A stretch of 64,000 nucleotides of DNA, taken from positions 9,267,844 through 9,331,843 of the forward strand of contig OX030957.1 in assembly GCA_943735955.1 (NCBI GenBank), given 5' to 3'. This stretch comes from Piscicola geometra (Eukaryota > Annelida > Clitellata > Hirudinida > Piscicolidae). A program made the position numbers and the translations under genes. Positions 22,101-30,040 of this stretch are shown here, in pieces (within the stretch, counting starts at the first letter, position 1; each line of letters starts with the position of its first letter). Below the pieces are notes generated by a model. That model had not been told where the DNA came from, did not search any database, and saw only the letters and a program-made list of their open reading frames with translations.

Positions 22101-24127
22101 TAAAAATTACACTCTTTCGGATGTGAGGAAAAAACAACAAAACGTGATCTTCCAACTTTTTTACTATTCTTCTCAAAATCAGTGTGTTCAAATTTTATAA
22201 ATGAACGAAGCAACTTTCAGAAACGAAACCAACATACAAATGTGCTTAGAAAACGGATGCATGAATAGAAAATTAAATATTTTTTATACATCGCATAGCT
22301 GTCAATAAGTTCGTTCCATCTTAGGAACCGGTTCATCTTGAGCAACCTCCCCCATATATTTTAATTTCATTCCTTTAAAATGGGTAGAAAAGTAGCTGTT
22401 GAAAGAGAAAAAGAAAGTATTATCAGAATCTATGAGACAGGCTGTCGCAACTGTTCTGAACAATACAAACACAATTGAGAAATGAGTTCCAAAACTTGTT
22501 AAATAAAAATTTTATAAAATTGAGTTATCCTACCTATTAGGATAAGGACGTGCATGCGTGACTTCTATAACTTGTTAAGTAGACCTGATGAATAAAAAAG
22601 ATCTTGATTATTTACAACTGTTTTTTATATTTATTTTAAACAAAAAATTTGTAAATTATTTGGAACTAAAATTTGAAACATACACATTTTTTATTATCTA
22701 TTTTATAACATTGAAAAAAATGTTGAAAAACTTTTGTCTTCACTAGAAAAATTGAAATGTTAAAGGTTTTTTAAATCAGTATTCAGTTGCAATAATTTAT
22801 AAAAGTTTTTAATTTTTCAATAATATCTTATTTAATGCTTGACAAACTTAAAATTGTTGGAAGTGGTAATGATCGACTGTGTACGCAAATGTGATCGACT
22901 ATGTACACCGGCCGTACACAGTCGATTATTTTCGGAAGTCCACTTTGAACTCCATTTGACTCAAACCCATTACAATTAGATAAATGAAGTGAGTAGAAAA
23001 GGAAGTCTTAATGATGAAAATATGAAACAAAAATTTTATACAATTTTTAAATTATTTATTAAACATTTCGAGTTATATATATTTTTGTAAAAAGTGATAA
23101 ACTGTGCACACCTTTCCCCCTATATATGCAATCTTTATCGAGACAAAATGCCCAGTCAATTGGCTATCAGAACGTTTTTTTAGAACGCATTCTCTTTTTG
23201 TAAAAAAGTAATGTGTCACATGGATGAAAATATAGGTCACTCGGTTTTTTATGTGTACATTCGCCGTACACAATCGATCATTTTTTGTAGACCATTTTGA
23301 AATTCATTTTACTCAAAAGCATTCTAATTAGATAAATTCATTAGTTAGGAATTGAAGTCTTAATAGTAATGCCATAAAAAATATATTGAATAGATGTTAT
23401 CCTTTAAACATTGTAAGTTATAAAAAATAAAGTAATTGAGTATTTTTAAAAAAAGTGATCGACTTTGTACTTTTTTCCCTTAAGCAAATTTTTCAATTTT
23501 CTGTCTTATAAAAGAAAAAATAAAAAAATTATATTATAAAATAACATCAATTAAAAATGAAATTCTAACCAGTATGAACAAAGCAAACCACAAACGAGGA
23601 AAAAAGATTCTCTTTTACGCAGAGGGTCTGGCAGGTTCAAACAAGATGACTTCAGATAAACTCTGGAGACTGAATACGTTGATAAGCTTGAGAGAAACTT
23701 TCAATGAAACAGATGTGAGTTTACGGCGCGTTTTTAATTGGGGGATAAACTAATTAAGTGTACTGAATATCTTTTTTAAAGTTCATGTAAGCCTCAAAAA
23801 CCAACCTTTCAGGCGGTGATAGACTACTTGAAGATTGACATCGAGTACTCAGAGTGGGATAGTCTGCAGACCGCCATCAAACAAGGCGCTCTCAGGAACG
23901 TCAAGCAGTTGGGAATTGAAGTGCATCGCGATGAGCTTTTTGGGAAAACAACCACAATGTCAAATTACAAGCTCTTTTTTGAAGTTTTTCAGGGCCTCAG
24001 GGACCAAGGCTTTTATAAGTGGAATTGGCACTTGAATCCTTTTAGCACGACTCCAATTTCCATTTATAGTCAAAATAAGATTTATTGTTGTTATGAGTTT
24101 ATATTCCTGAATATTAATTATTTTTAA
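10111..24127 (+). CDS. METTL24-like: METTL24-like putative methyltransferase, array gene 1
   Basis: Predicted 312-residue type II membrane protein with a SAM-dependent methyltransferase domain of the PF13383/METTL24 type; substrate unknown. Exons: 10111-10188, 18412-18611, 18752-18880, 20039-20113, 23573-23714, 23813-24127. All introns are GT-AG and the phases are identical to genes 2 and 3. Residues 1-26 are a signal anchor (FFKLFVLMTLATFLFVLLIL). Exon 2 is a variable stem. Exon 3 carries GDGGWPMC and CIIYSFG, exon 4 INNDWSFDDA and RAFDP, and exon 6 DYLKIDIEYSEW, which are cofactor-pocket-type motifs of the family. The C-terminus has a CC pair (IYCCYEFIFLN). AATAAA is at 24243. The 8.2-kb first intron is inferred from exon similarity with genes 2 and 3 and contains nested LINEs. 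Methyltransferase activity is inferred from the fold motifs only. Confidence 0.85.
10815..11395 (+). mobile_element. hAT relic, internally deleted
   Basis: The plus strand around 10990-11115 reads NELAQDLRSAPASQTYVERI then LSV, a stop, and NLCENRLKNEK. This is the SAPASQ-x-x-ER-FS block of hAT dimerisation domains with a stop codon. Both sides are filled with AACTGTAACTG-like subterminal motifs in opposite orientations. The exact ends are not fixed. Confidence 0.65.
11400..12190. other. AT-rich intron sequence, nothing recognised
   Basis: It lies within the first intron of METTL24-like gene 1. No repeat family or coding remnant was recognised. Confidence 0.5.
12195..12430 (-). mobile_element. 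L2-like LINE, 3' end (part of an interrupted minus-strand copy)
   Basis: The minus strand reads GDYFIPSINNFFAKRSFHYA, GPYIWNSLPSYLTTSKSLFT and FRKDLQTYLFNKF. This is the C-terminal WNSLP...F...LK-YLF block of L2/CR1-type LINE ORF2 proteins. It ends in the GAGCGCT...ATTTATTTGATTG tail with (ATTG)n. It continues the element at 12945-13500, from which a second LINE has separated it. Confidence 0.8.
12431..12945 (+). mobile_element. 5'-truncated LINE-R copy nested in the L2 element
   Basis: It is nearly identical to the 3' 500 bases of the longer LINE at 31.0-32.7 kb. It shares YAAPSWSGFANQPHIKQLQS, the 3' UTR and the terminal block CATGGCCTGCGTCTGTCAAA, followed by an A-run. The insertion splits the minus-strand L2, so this LINE moved later. 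Its short length is typical of 5' truncation during target-primed reverse transcription. Confidence 0.88.
12946..13500 (-). pseudogene. L2-like LINE ORF2, region after the RT domain
   Basis: The minus strand reads LTLSNQILSVTKSCYFHLRR, IRQLLPYLDDLS, VSSRIDYCNSLYYNLPETTL and WLPIKFRIIFKICVFMFK. This is the classic post-RT segment of L2/CR1 elements (RIDYCNSLL...WLPVKYRIxFK). It is interrupted by stops and frameshifts elsewhere. Confidence 0.85.
13640..14212 (+). pseudogene. Second L2 copy in inverted orientation
   Basis: The plus strand carries the same segment (LGFISDAKLTLSNQILFVTK, YFYLRRIRQLLPYLDDPS, LSQLEYCNSSYYNL). It runs to the same 3' tail (AAAGAGCGCTATAAAAATTG, then ATTG units). With the flanking minus-strand L2 pieces it forms an inverted arrangement. 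The start near 13640 mirrors the sequence at 14220-14255. Confidence 0.8.
14215..14900 (-). pseudogene. L2-like LINE reverse transcriptase core, degraded
   Basis: Frames on the minus strand give FDTEDHSLL, FLWIKSYLSNRSVYVSSN, YSYGVPQCSIF and the catalytic motif YADDSQLYVSF near 14290-14330. These are RT motifs in the order expected for L2, spread over several frames. This is the upstream part of the element continued at 12946-13500. Confidence 0.75.
14901..15733. other. AT-rich intron sequence, nothing recognised
   Basis: No coding remnant or repeat was identified. Confidence 0.5.
15735..15803. repeat. 70-bp inverted-repeat unit with the family A terminus
   Basis: It begins TACCGTGAAACACCATGTAT and ends ...GGGTTTTACGGTA, with TA at both borders. 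The left terminus matches the ends of the element in the NUP62 intron, so this looks like a minimal non-autonomous derivative. A partial end (ATTTCACGGTAA) also occurs at 24726-24737. Confidence 0.6.
16495..17522 (-). mobile_element. Family A internal segment, copy 2
   Basis: About 1 kb collinear with the interior of the element at 1047-2656 in reverse orientation, and with 58885-60020. Shared landmarks are TTGACCCGTTGCTTTGAAGC, GACTGCATTCAATTTACTAG and ATTGCAGAACTTTATTCATG. The inverted-repeat termini are not seen. Read on the minus strand it keeps the NLGMERQC peptide, but with stop codons. Confidence 0.75.
17523..18411. other. AT-rich 3' part of the first intron of gene 1
   Basis: Nothing recognised. 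The intron ends with a pyrimidine-rich tract and TTTTTCAG before the stem exon at 18412. Confidence 0.5.
20548..20722 (-). mobile_element. tRNA-derived SINE (SINE-A body)
   Basis: On the minus strand an A-box-like GTTGGCTTAAATGGTAAG and a B-box-like CCAGTTTCGAATCCCTG are spaced as in a tRNA head. They are followed by CGTGAGCTATCATATACC...GTATATGATGCGGTGTTT, which is shared with the SINEs at 27.1 and 38.8 kb. The 3' part (GCGCTATACAAAACTG) differs from those two copies, suggesting another tail subtype. Confidence 0.75.
21172..22353. mobile_element. Family M2 inverted-repeat element, copy 1 (1.18 kb)
   Basis: The left terminus is GGGGGAGGTTGCACAAGATG and the right terminus in complement is GGGGGAGGTTGCTCAAGATG. 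No transposase frame was found. Two shorter relatives lie at 29318-29774 and 46551-47345. A four-unit tandem repeat of its own terminal-like sequence is internal. Confidence 0.75.
21922..22014 (+). repeat. 24-bp tandem repeat inside family M2 element
   Basis: Four units of GTTTCATCTTAGGCAATTAT followed by TCAT, the last incomplete. Related units reappear inverted in the M2 copy near 47080-47120. Confidence 0.85.
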
Positions 24128-24249
24128 CTGTTCTCGATTATAGCTAAATGTGATCTTTTCGTTAGGCATATTTAAATGAATTTTATTTAGAACATTTACA
24201 ATATTTCCATTTTTATATGAATGAATGTTTAAGTTATTTACAAATAAAT

Positions 24250-24925
24250 TACTTGTAAAATTTCTAAACATCATTGTTAGATTTTATCTACGTTAACTTT
24301 TTAATTAACCCGTTAATAAATTAGCGCAATTAAAAAGTTCAATAAGTTGACCGTAAAATACAAATATATTCGCACACTTTAAAATAATAGTTTTTTTAAA
24401 ATGTAGAAAATTATACATATTTCTCAACTTATTACCAAAAACTCAAAATCAACAAGATTTTCGTTCTTTTGTTATGAATGCCATCGAAATCTAATTAAAT
24501 AATTGTTTTTTTACTTTTTCCTGAATATATTTTCCATTTTTTGAAGGTTCACAAATACAATGACTACATTATTAAAATTCAGTTACGAATATTTTTATTT
24601 TTAGCCCTAATTATTACCCTAAACATTCTAGTTATTAAATATTATGTCCAAACTAAGAGCTTAAAAACAATTATTTTTCTACAAATGATGAAATGTGAAC
24701 ATTAAAGGTGTACGAAACATCTGGTATTTCACGGTAATCAAATTTATCAAAATCCTATTTTTTAAACCTATTGTTTTCGCTAAAAAATATTTATGAACTA
24801 TATGGAACATTCTTTGTTTTTTTAATACTTTTTATGTTTCCACGATTTTCATTCAATCTTTGTCTACTTTATTCGGAAAGATTACCAAGTCAATCATTCA
24901 ATGATATTAAACAGAATCTGATGTA
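24250..24925. other. AT-rich intergenic downstream of gene 1
   Basis: Nothing recognised except a short family A terminus near 24726. Confidence 0.5.
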
Positions 24926-24929
24926 AGCT

Positions 24930-25150
24930 TAGACAACTGTCAACATGTTTGGGGCCAACAGCATAAAAGAGCATATCGGGATTTTTGCGAAACTGGCAAA
25001 AAGTAATTGTCATCTCCTGCAAGTTCAGTTCTATACGAACGTCTATTCAGCTTGTCAGGACACATAGTTAGCAAGAAATGAGCATCTTCAGATCCAACCA
25101 ATGTAGACAAGCTTGTTTGCTTAAGTAACTGGCTCAAATTAGATGTGTGA
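24930..25150 (+). pseudogene. hAT transposase C-terminal relic
   Basis: The plus strand reads SSPASSVLYERLFSLSGHIV, SKK, a stop, then SSDPTNVDKLVCLSNWLKLD. It is clearly the same subfamily as the fragment at 6003-6308 and has stop codons. No inverted-repeat ends were located. Confidence 0.8.
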
Positions 25151-25159
25151 CATTCACAT

Positions 25160-25900
25160 TTAGTATCACTGATGCAATAATTTTTTATTTTTCAAATGGG
25201 GATTAATTTAAGACATAAATGTTGATAGAATTTCAATAGTTTTTCTTACATTTGTGGTAAAAAATTGTGAATACTATTTTATGCCAATGTAAAAGTAGCT
25301 GATGCAATTATTTTAATCTTTTTTAAATAATTTTTTGAACAGTTTTACTAAATGTTAGATTTGTACCAATTATTTTATTTCCCTGTTAGATTGATTACGA
25401 GTAATAAAAAGGTTTATTTGTCTGTTATCGAATTCGAGAAGTGTACAGTAAGGTGGCGTGAAAAGGATTTTAAAAATCAAATTGTTGGTGAAAAACAGTT
25501 GCGTAATGAATTAAAAAGCCAACTGTGAAATATTTCTAATTTTTGTTTATGTTTAACGGTGTCTCAGCGCAGGTGAAATGTATGCCTTATTCCTTTAATT
25601 ATTGTTTAGTTTCCATCAGCAAAGAATGTCATGAGCTGATTTTAAAATACAATAAAATGCTTTTATTTTTTATGTACTTTTTTGGTTCAGCATTTGTTTT
25701 TTTCCAGGTATTTTATTTTTTTCCGACATCTTCTTGGCTCTTCATATAGGACATTTCTTTAGTGCCACTTACGATGATGAAATTCTCAGTTGAAAAGTTA
25801 TAACCATTCTCTAAGCGTTTTTCAATGGTTAGCTATGGAAAGTATCAAGGTTTCAAATGTCTTTTCTAAAGTTTCTTTAAAGTTTGAGGTCGTTTATGCA
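25160..25900. other. AT-rich intergenic, nothing recognised
   Basis: No supported feature. Confidence 0.5.
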
Positions 25901-25904
25901 AGAT

Positions 25905-26225
25905 TTAAATCTTTTCATGAACGCCAATTACATTATTTTGAAATTGTTTAAGTATGTTAAGGATCTCATATTGCATGGGAACATATCTTTTTTTTGCTGG
26001 TTGCGCCACTGCACTATTGAACGCTTGTATTAAAACCACTTCCCACTCAGCTGCATCGTTGACGACTTTCAAGCAGTCAGCTTTCCTCTGATTAACGACA
26101 TATTCTTCGTCGCGGTCCCATGTGTCAAGAATCTTTTTAAAGAAACCTTGAAGTATTTCTAGTGTTTTGAATAGCTTCATAGTGTGTTCGAATACAAAGT
26201 CACACATCTGCTGTGGTTTTGCCAA
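25905..26225 (-). pseudogene. Fragment resembling a repetitive invertebrate protein family
   Basis: The 106-codon frame includes LKVVNDAAEWEVVLIQAFNS. This resembles the VKVVNDxAERGVxLIxxFN stretch I recall from uncharacterised, high-copy invertebrate proteins probably of transposon origin. It ends with a stop, has no visible intron context, and is flanked by non-coding sequence. Function unknown; assignment from memory. Confidence 0.35.
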
Positions 26226-26559
26226 GAGCCGAAACCATGGTTGATTTCATAATTACAGACACTTAGTGTCAAAAAATTCTTGACCAAACAGAATTATAAT
26301 TAACATAGAAATATACATAGCATTGAATTAAGGGGCGCAAATAGGTCGTATGTCCATATCTGAATAAATTTTTTGCTCATGTCCTAAATTTTTATCATAT
26401 TTCTATTTATCTTCCTCTACTACACTGGTTATTTCTAAGATCTAGAGTGGTTTTAAAATATGCCTAAATATGTTCAAAACTTATAACTGCGCTGCCTCAA
26501 TTTATCTCAAAAATATAATTTAAAAAGTTCTTAAATTTGGTCTAAGATCTTCCACCTTT

Positions 26560-26780
26560 AAGCCATTTTTTGTTTTTCAATTAAACACTCATTTGATAAA
26601 CGTTCTTTTTCTTACCGAAGTTTTTAAATGTAATCTTTACCCTCTTCTTTAACTTCAACTAAATCACTCATGCTTTTTCGTCATGGTCTGAAGGCGTACT
26701 TGTTCAGGGCGTGTGGCGGCTGAGCGCTTTTTTTATTTCTAAAAGGCGCTGTATAAATTTCAGGTTATTGATGAAAATAA
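26560..26780 (+). mobile_element. L2-like LINE 3' end fragment
   Basis: The plus strand reads STKSLMLFRHGLKAYLFRAC and then the tail ...GGCGCTGTATAAATTTC, like the LKTYLF plus GCGCTATA ending of L2 elements. It is a different subfamily from the (TTGA)n-tailed copies. Confidence 0.5.
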
Positions 26781-26879
26781 ACTCATTTTTTCCTACCACA
26801 AAATGAAAAATTAAATAATTTTTTTTATAATTTTATGTTTTTTTCTCCCTTATTCTCTCATTTCTCCTTTCTTTTTTTT

Positions 26880-27125
26880 TCTCTTATAATAAGTCAATGC
26901 ACAAATTATTTTTAAACTACAGCTGATTAAAAAATTGTTGAACCTATTCAAAAATTTTAAACACTGTTCTGATTCACCAACTCAAAAGGCATATTATTCC
27001 ACAGTGACACAACTCGACATGTAAAAACGAATTTTTTCTGATTAGTTTGAAATTTCCCAAAGTTCAGATTTTTGTTATGTTTTCCACAATATCCCAAGTG
27101 TCAACTCAAGGACCTAATTGCAGCC
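26880..27125 (-). mobile_element. LINE ORF2 C-terminal fragment
   Basis: The minus strand reads KKFVFTCRVVSLWNNMPFEL followed by VNQNSV. This matches the (F)-x-x-RV-x-x-LWN-x-LP end of CR1/Jockey-type LINE proteins. Too short to classify further. Confidence 0.6.
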
Positions 27126-27144
27126 TTATTTACAGTTTCGTGAG

Positions 27145-27388
27145 TGGGGAGCTGGGATAGCTTAGGTGGTAAACGTCGGACTTGGGAATCAAAGGTTGTC
27201 TGTTCGAATCCATGAACTCTAATATACCTAGTGTGCATGATGCAGTGTTTGAGACGTACGCATTGAGAGATGTGTACGTCGTGTAGAATACCGTCTCTGG
27301 CGCATAAGAACCATGGTTCTTAGAACCATTGTAACATGACCTGCGTCTGTAAGGCTGTGAGTAATGTAGACCGAAATAAAATATATTT
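27145..27388 (+). mobile_element. tRNA-derived SINE-A with LINE-like 3' tail
   Basis: The head has an A-box-like GGGATAGCTTAGGTGGTAAA and a B-box-like GTCTGTTCGAATCC. The body contains TATACCTAGTGTGCATGATG and GAGAGATGTGTACGTCGTGT. The 3' end is CATTGTAACATGACCTGCGT then CTGTAAGG...GTAGACC and an A-rich tail. That end matches the 3' terminus of the LINE at 31.0-32.7 kb. It is not a functional tRNA gene because the stem sequences do not pair along the full length. Confidence 0.88.
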
Positions 27389-27779
27389 TGATAGAGTAAA
27401 ATATTGGCCATCTAATGAGTTCTGTGGAATTCCTTGATTTAGTTTACAAGTTTTCGAACTTTTTCTGTTATATTCATGCAAAAACACAAAGGATCATAAA
27501 TCTAAAGGCATAAGATCTTTTCAATCACTTCCCCTTTTTATTTTCATTTATGAGCTGTCTCATAGAGGCGTATTCAAAAGCGAACAAAATATAACAAATA
27601 TAATAATTTTGCAATTGCCAATCGTAAAGTAAAAGACGACGCTTTATGCATTAAGCTACATCAAAATGTAATCCTAGATAGAGACTTTCAAGCTGAGCTA
27701 GTAAAAGCTTGTGATGCAATGCACCAAATGAATATCAATAAATCAATTAAAAAGCACATAACCAAAGGGGAGAATTAGC

Positions 27780-27955
27780 AGTTGAATGAATGAATAAATA
27801 AATGAATGAATAAAAATAGGATTGGATGAGTGAAAAGTTAATTAATGAACGAATAAATCAATGAATGAATGAATTATTGAATTAATTAATAAGAATTAAT
27901 AATAATTAAACAAATGAAAGAATGAACAAACGAACCAATAAATAAATGAGTCATT
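27780..27955 (+). repeat. Imperfect (AATG)n tetranucleotide repeat
   Basis: Interrupted GAATGAATAAATAAATGAAT-type units extend over about 170 bases. Confidence 0.8.
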
Positions 27956-28185
27956 TTGAACGTCTTAGAATTATTTAAACAGAAATTGAAATCGTTTGTG
28001 GTCTTTGCCGAATTCTTTTACCACTTCATTCATGAATTTTGCTTTGTTGGCGTTGACATTTCCTCGATATACACTGAGCAGTGCTCAGTGAGCACACATA
28101 ATCAAGATAAACTGTTCATATCTATGTTTTTACTCGACGCATTTTACTCAATGATCTTTCAAACGCAAAGGTGGATTCAGTTAAT

Positions 28186-28246
28186 TGAGCGCTCTTGAAT
28201 TTGAAGAAAGAGCGCTATAGAAATCTATTTGATTGATTTGATTGAA
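28186..28246 (+). mobile_element. L2-like LINE 3' terminus with (TTGA)n tail
   Basis: The sequence AAAGAGCGCTATAGAAATCT is followed by ATTTGATTGATTTGATTGA, the same tail as at 5.4, 12.2 and 14.2 kb. Only the extreme 3' end is recognisable. Confidence 0.7.
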
Positions 28247-28558
28247 GAGAATGACAATTGGTTTATAAACAGCCGTGTAAAAGTCAGTATGAGAAAAAAA
28301 TTCAAGAAAGTGGATGTCAACGTCTTACTGTAAATAAAAATGGTTCATAACTATTAAAAAAATATTTAAACAACTAATTTTTCAAGATGCTCATATTAGC
28401 CAGTGCCCATGTCTACAAGCTAAACTCATAAAATTACGATCAACTTTTTCTTCAAAACGTTTGCAGCTCTTTGAACATATTAAAAAGTTTTTAATTTATA
28501 AATATAACTCATTAAGAAGCATAGACTAGATAATTGAAACAAAAAACTAAATATTTAT

Positions 28559-29287
28559 GCATGGGCGGCGATCCTGGGGGGGGGGGGTGGAGGCCTGGGG
28601 TCAGGTCTTTTTTTCAGTGAGGGTATCCACTTTAATAGAGACCCCCACCTTTTTTTCTATTTTTGTATTCAAAAATTTCTATTTGGATATGAGCATAATC
28701 GTCAACCATGGCATAAAAGTAAATTTTTATACAGTAATACATTGTGAGTATGTGTAGTTATCAGGGGCGGCGATCTGCTGAAAATCTTGGGGGAGTCCCC
28801 CCAGGGTTGGAATCAAAGAACCGGAATCGGCCATGTTGAGATGGATCCCAAGAACCCCTTAGCATCGCTACCCATACATACTCACAATGTATTACTGTAT
28901 TATCATTTATTATCCCAATGTTGACGATTAGGCTCGTATCAAAATTAGAGTTGAGAAATGTGTATTTTTTAAAAAATGAGGGGGTCCTTGTAAAGGTAGG
29001 CCCCAGGACCCCTTCAGGATTCCCGCCTTTGCCATAGTGATGAAAAAAACTAGATGAAGTAGTATTTAAGTAAGCAAAGAATATTTTTGTTTTAGACAGC
29101 TATCACTATAACTACACATACTCACAATGTATTACTCTATAAACATTTACTTTTATGCCATGGTTGACTCATATCAAAATAGAAATTTTTTAATACAATA
29201 ATGGGAAAAAATTGGGGGGTCCCTATTAATGTGGATCCCCCCCCTAAAAAAACTGATCCCAAGACTCCCCCAGGATCGCCGCCTATG
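28559..29287. mobile_element. Composite of several family M1 MITEs
   Basis: M1 termini occur at 28559 (CATGGGCGGCGATCC), about 28766 (CAGGGGCGGCGATCTGCTGA), about 28870 and 29287 (complement CATAGGCGGCGATCC). The shared internal block containing ACATACTCACAATGTATTAC appears in both orientations. The arrangement looks like nested or recombined copies. A similar composite occurs at 35.76-36.43 kb. Confidence 0.7.
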
Positions 29288-29317
29288 CAATATACACCTC
29301 TAAAACATTTTTAAAAA

Positions 29318-29774
29318 GAGGTTGCACAAGATGGAACGATTTTTACACTCAGCCTCATAGCTCAATTGCATAACCAATATCGTAAATTAAAATTTATCCA
29401 GCCATTAGTTGACTCTTTTTCTAACTATATAAACTTTAAAATGAGAAACAGCCTAATCACTAAATGATTAATTATATTACTTGCACATAATGAAACTGTA
29501 GTGCATCATCTAATTAATAATAATAAAATAAATTTTTTAATTTTTCTGATGGGAGGAAAAAAACAACTAAACGTTATTTCCCAACTTTTTAACTACTCTT
29601 CTAGAAATCAGTTTTTCAAATATTATAATTTTCAGAAACGAAACCAACATACAAATGTGCTTAAACGACGGATGCATGAATAAAAAATGTTTAAAAAATT
29701 ATTTTATACATCGCATAGCTGTAAGTAAGCTCGTTTCATTTTAGAAACTGGTACATCTTGAGCAACCTTCCCCC
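29318..29774. mobile_element. Family M2 inverted-repeat element, copy 2 (short)
   Basis: The ends are GAGGTTGCACAAGATGGAAC and, in complement, GGGGGAAGGTTGCTCAAGAT. The first 100 bases match the 21.17-kb copy closely. The middle is deleted relative to it. Confidence 0.75.
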
Positions 29775-29950
29775 ATATATTTTGATGCTTGCATGCGCAT
29801 GTTGTTCATTACTCATAATTTATATGCATCCATTATAGGTTTCTTCTACATATATTATTCATTTCTTATTATCTATTTATTTCTTGTAGCTTATACATTT
29901 CTTTACTTACTATTATTAATCCTGTTTTAAATATCATTGATTGGTCAGAA

Positions 29951-29958
29951 TATAAAAA
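29951..29958 (+). promoter_or_regulatory. Possible TATA box of METTL24-like gene 2
   Basis: TATAAAAA sits 90 bases before the ATG at 30041. The spacing allows a short 5' UTR. AT-rich surroundings make a chance match quite possible. Confidence 0.3.
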
Positions 29959-30040
29959 GATATATAAATCTAAATGAATCGATTTGAAATGTGATACAAT
30001 TTTAGTTTTAGAATAAAAATTTTTAACTTATAAGTGAACT

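Larger units (their letters stand above)
20337..23482. repeat. Composite inverted-repeat region with recurring GTACACAGTCGATCATT motif
   Basis: Copies of GTACACAGTCGATCATT, or its complement, occur near 20347, 20900, 20925, 20950, 22871, 22892, 22914, 23090, 23262 and 23458. The outermost blocks begin GGGGGAAGGTGTACTCAGTC (20337) and, in complement, AAGGGAAAAAAGTACAAAGT (23482), so the region may be one or more fold-back elements. It lies in intron 4 of METTL24-like gene 1. A SINE and a family M2 element are nested inside. Confidence 0.6.

Noticed and set aside
27145..27215. Possible tRNA gene
   Set aside because: A- and B-box-like sequences are present but there is no complete cloverleaf, and the unit continues into a SINE body with a LINE tail.
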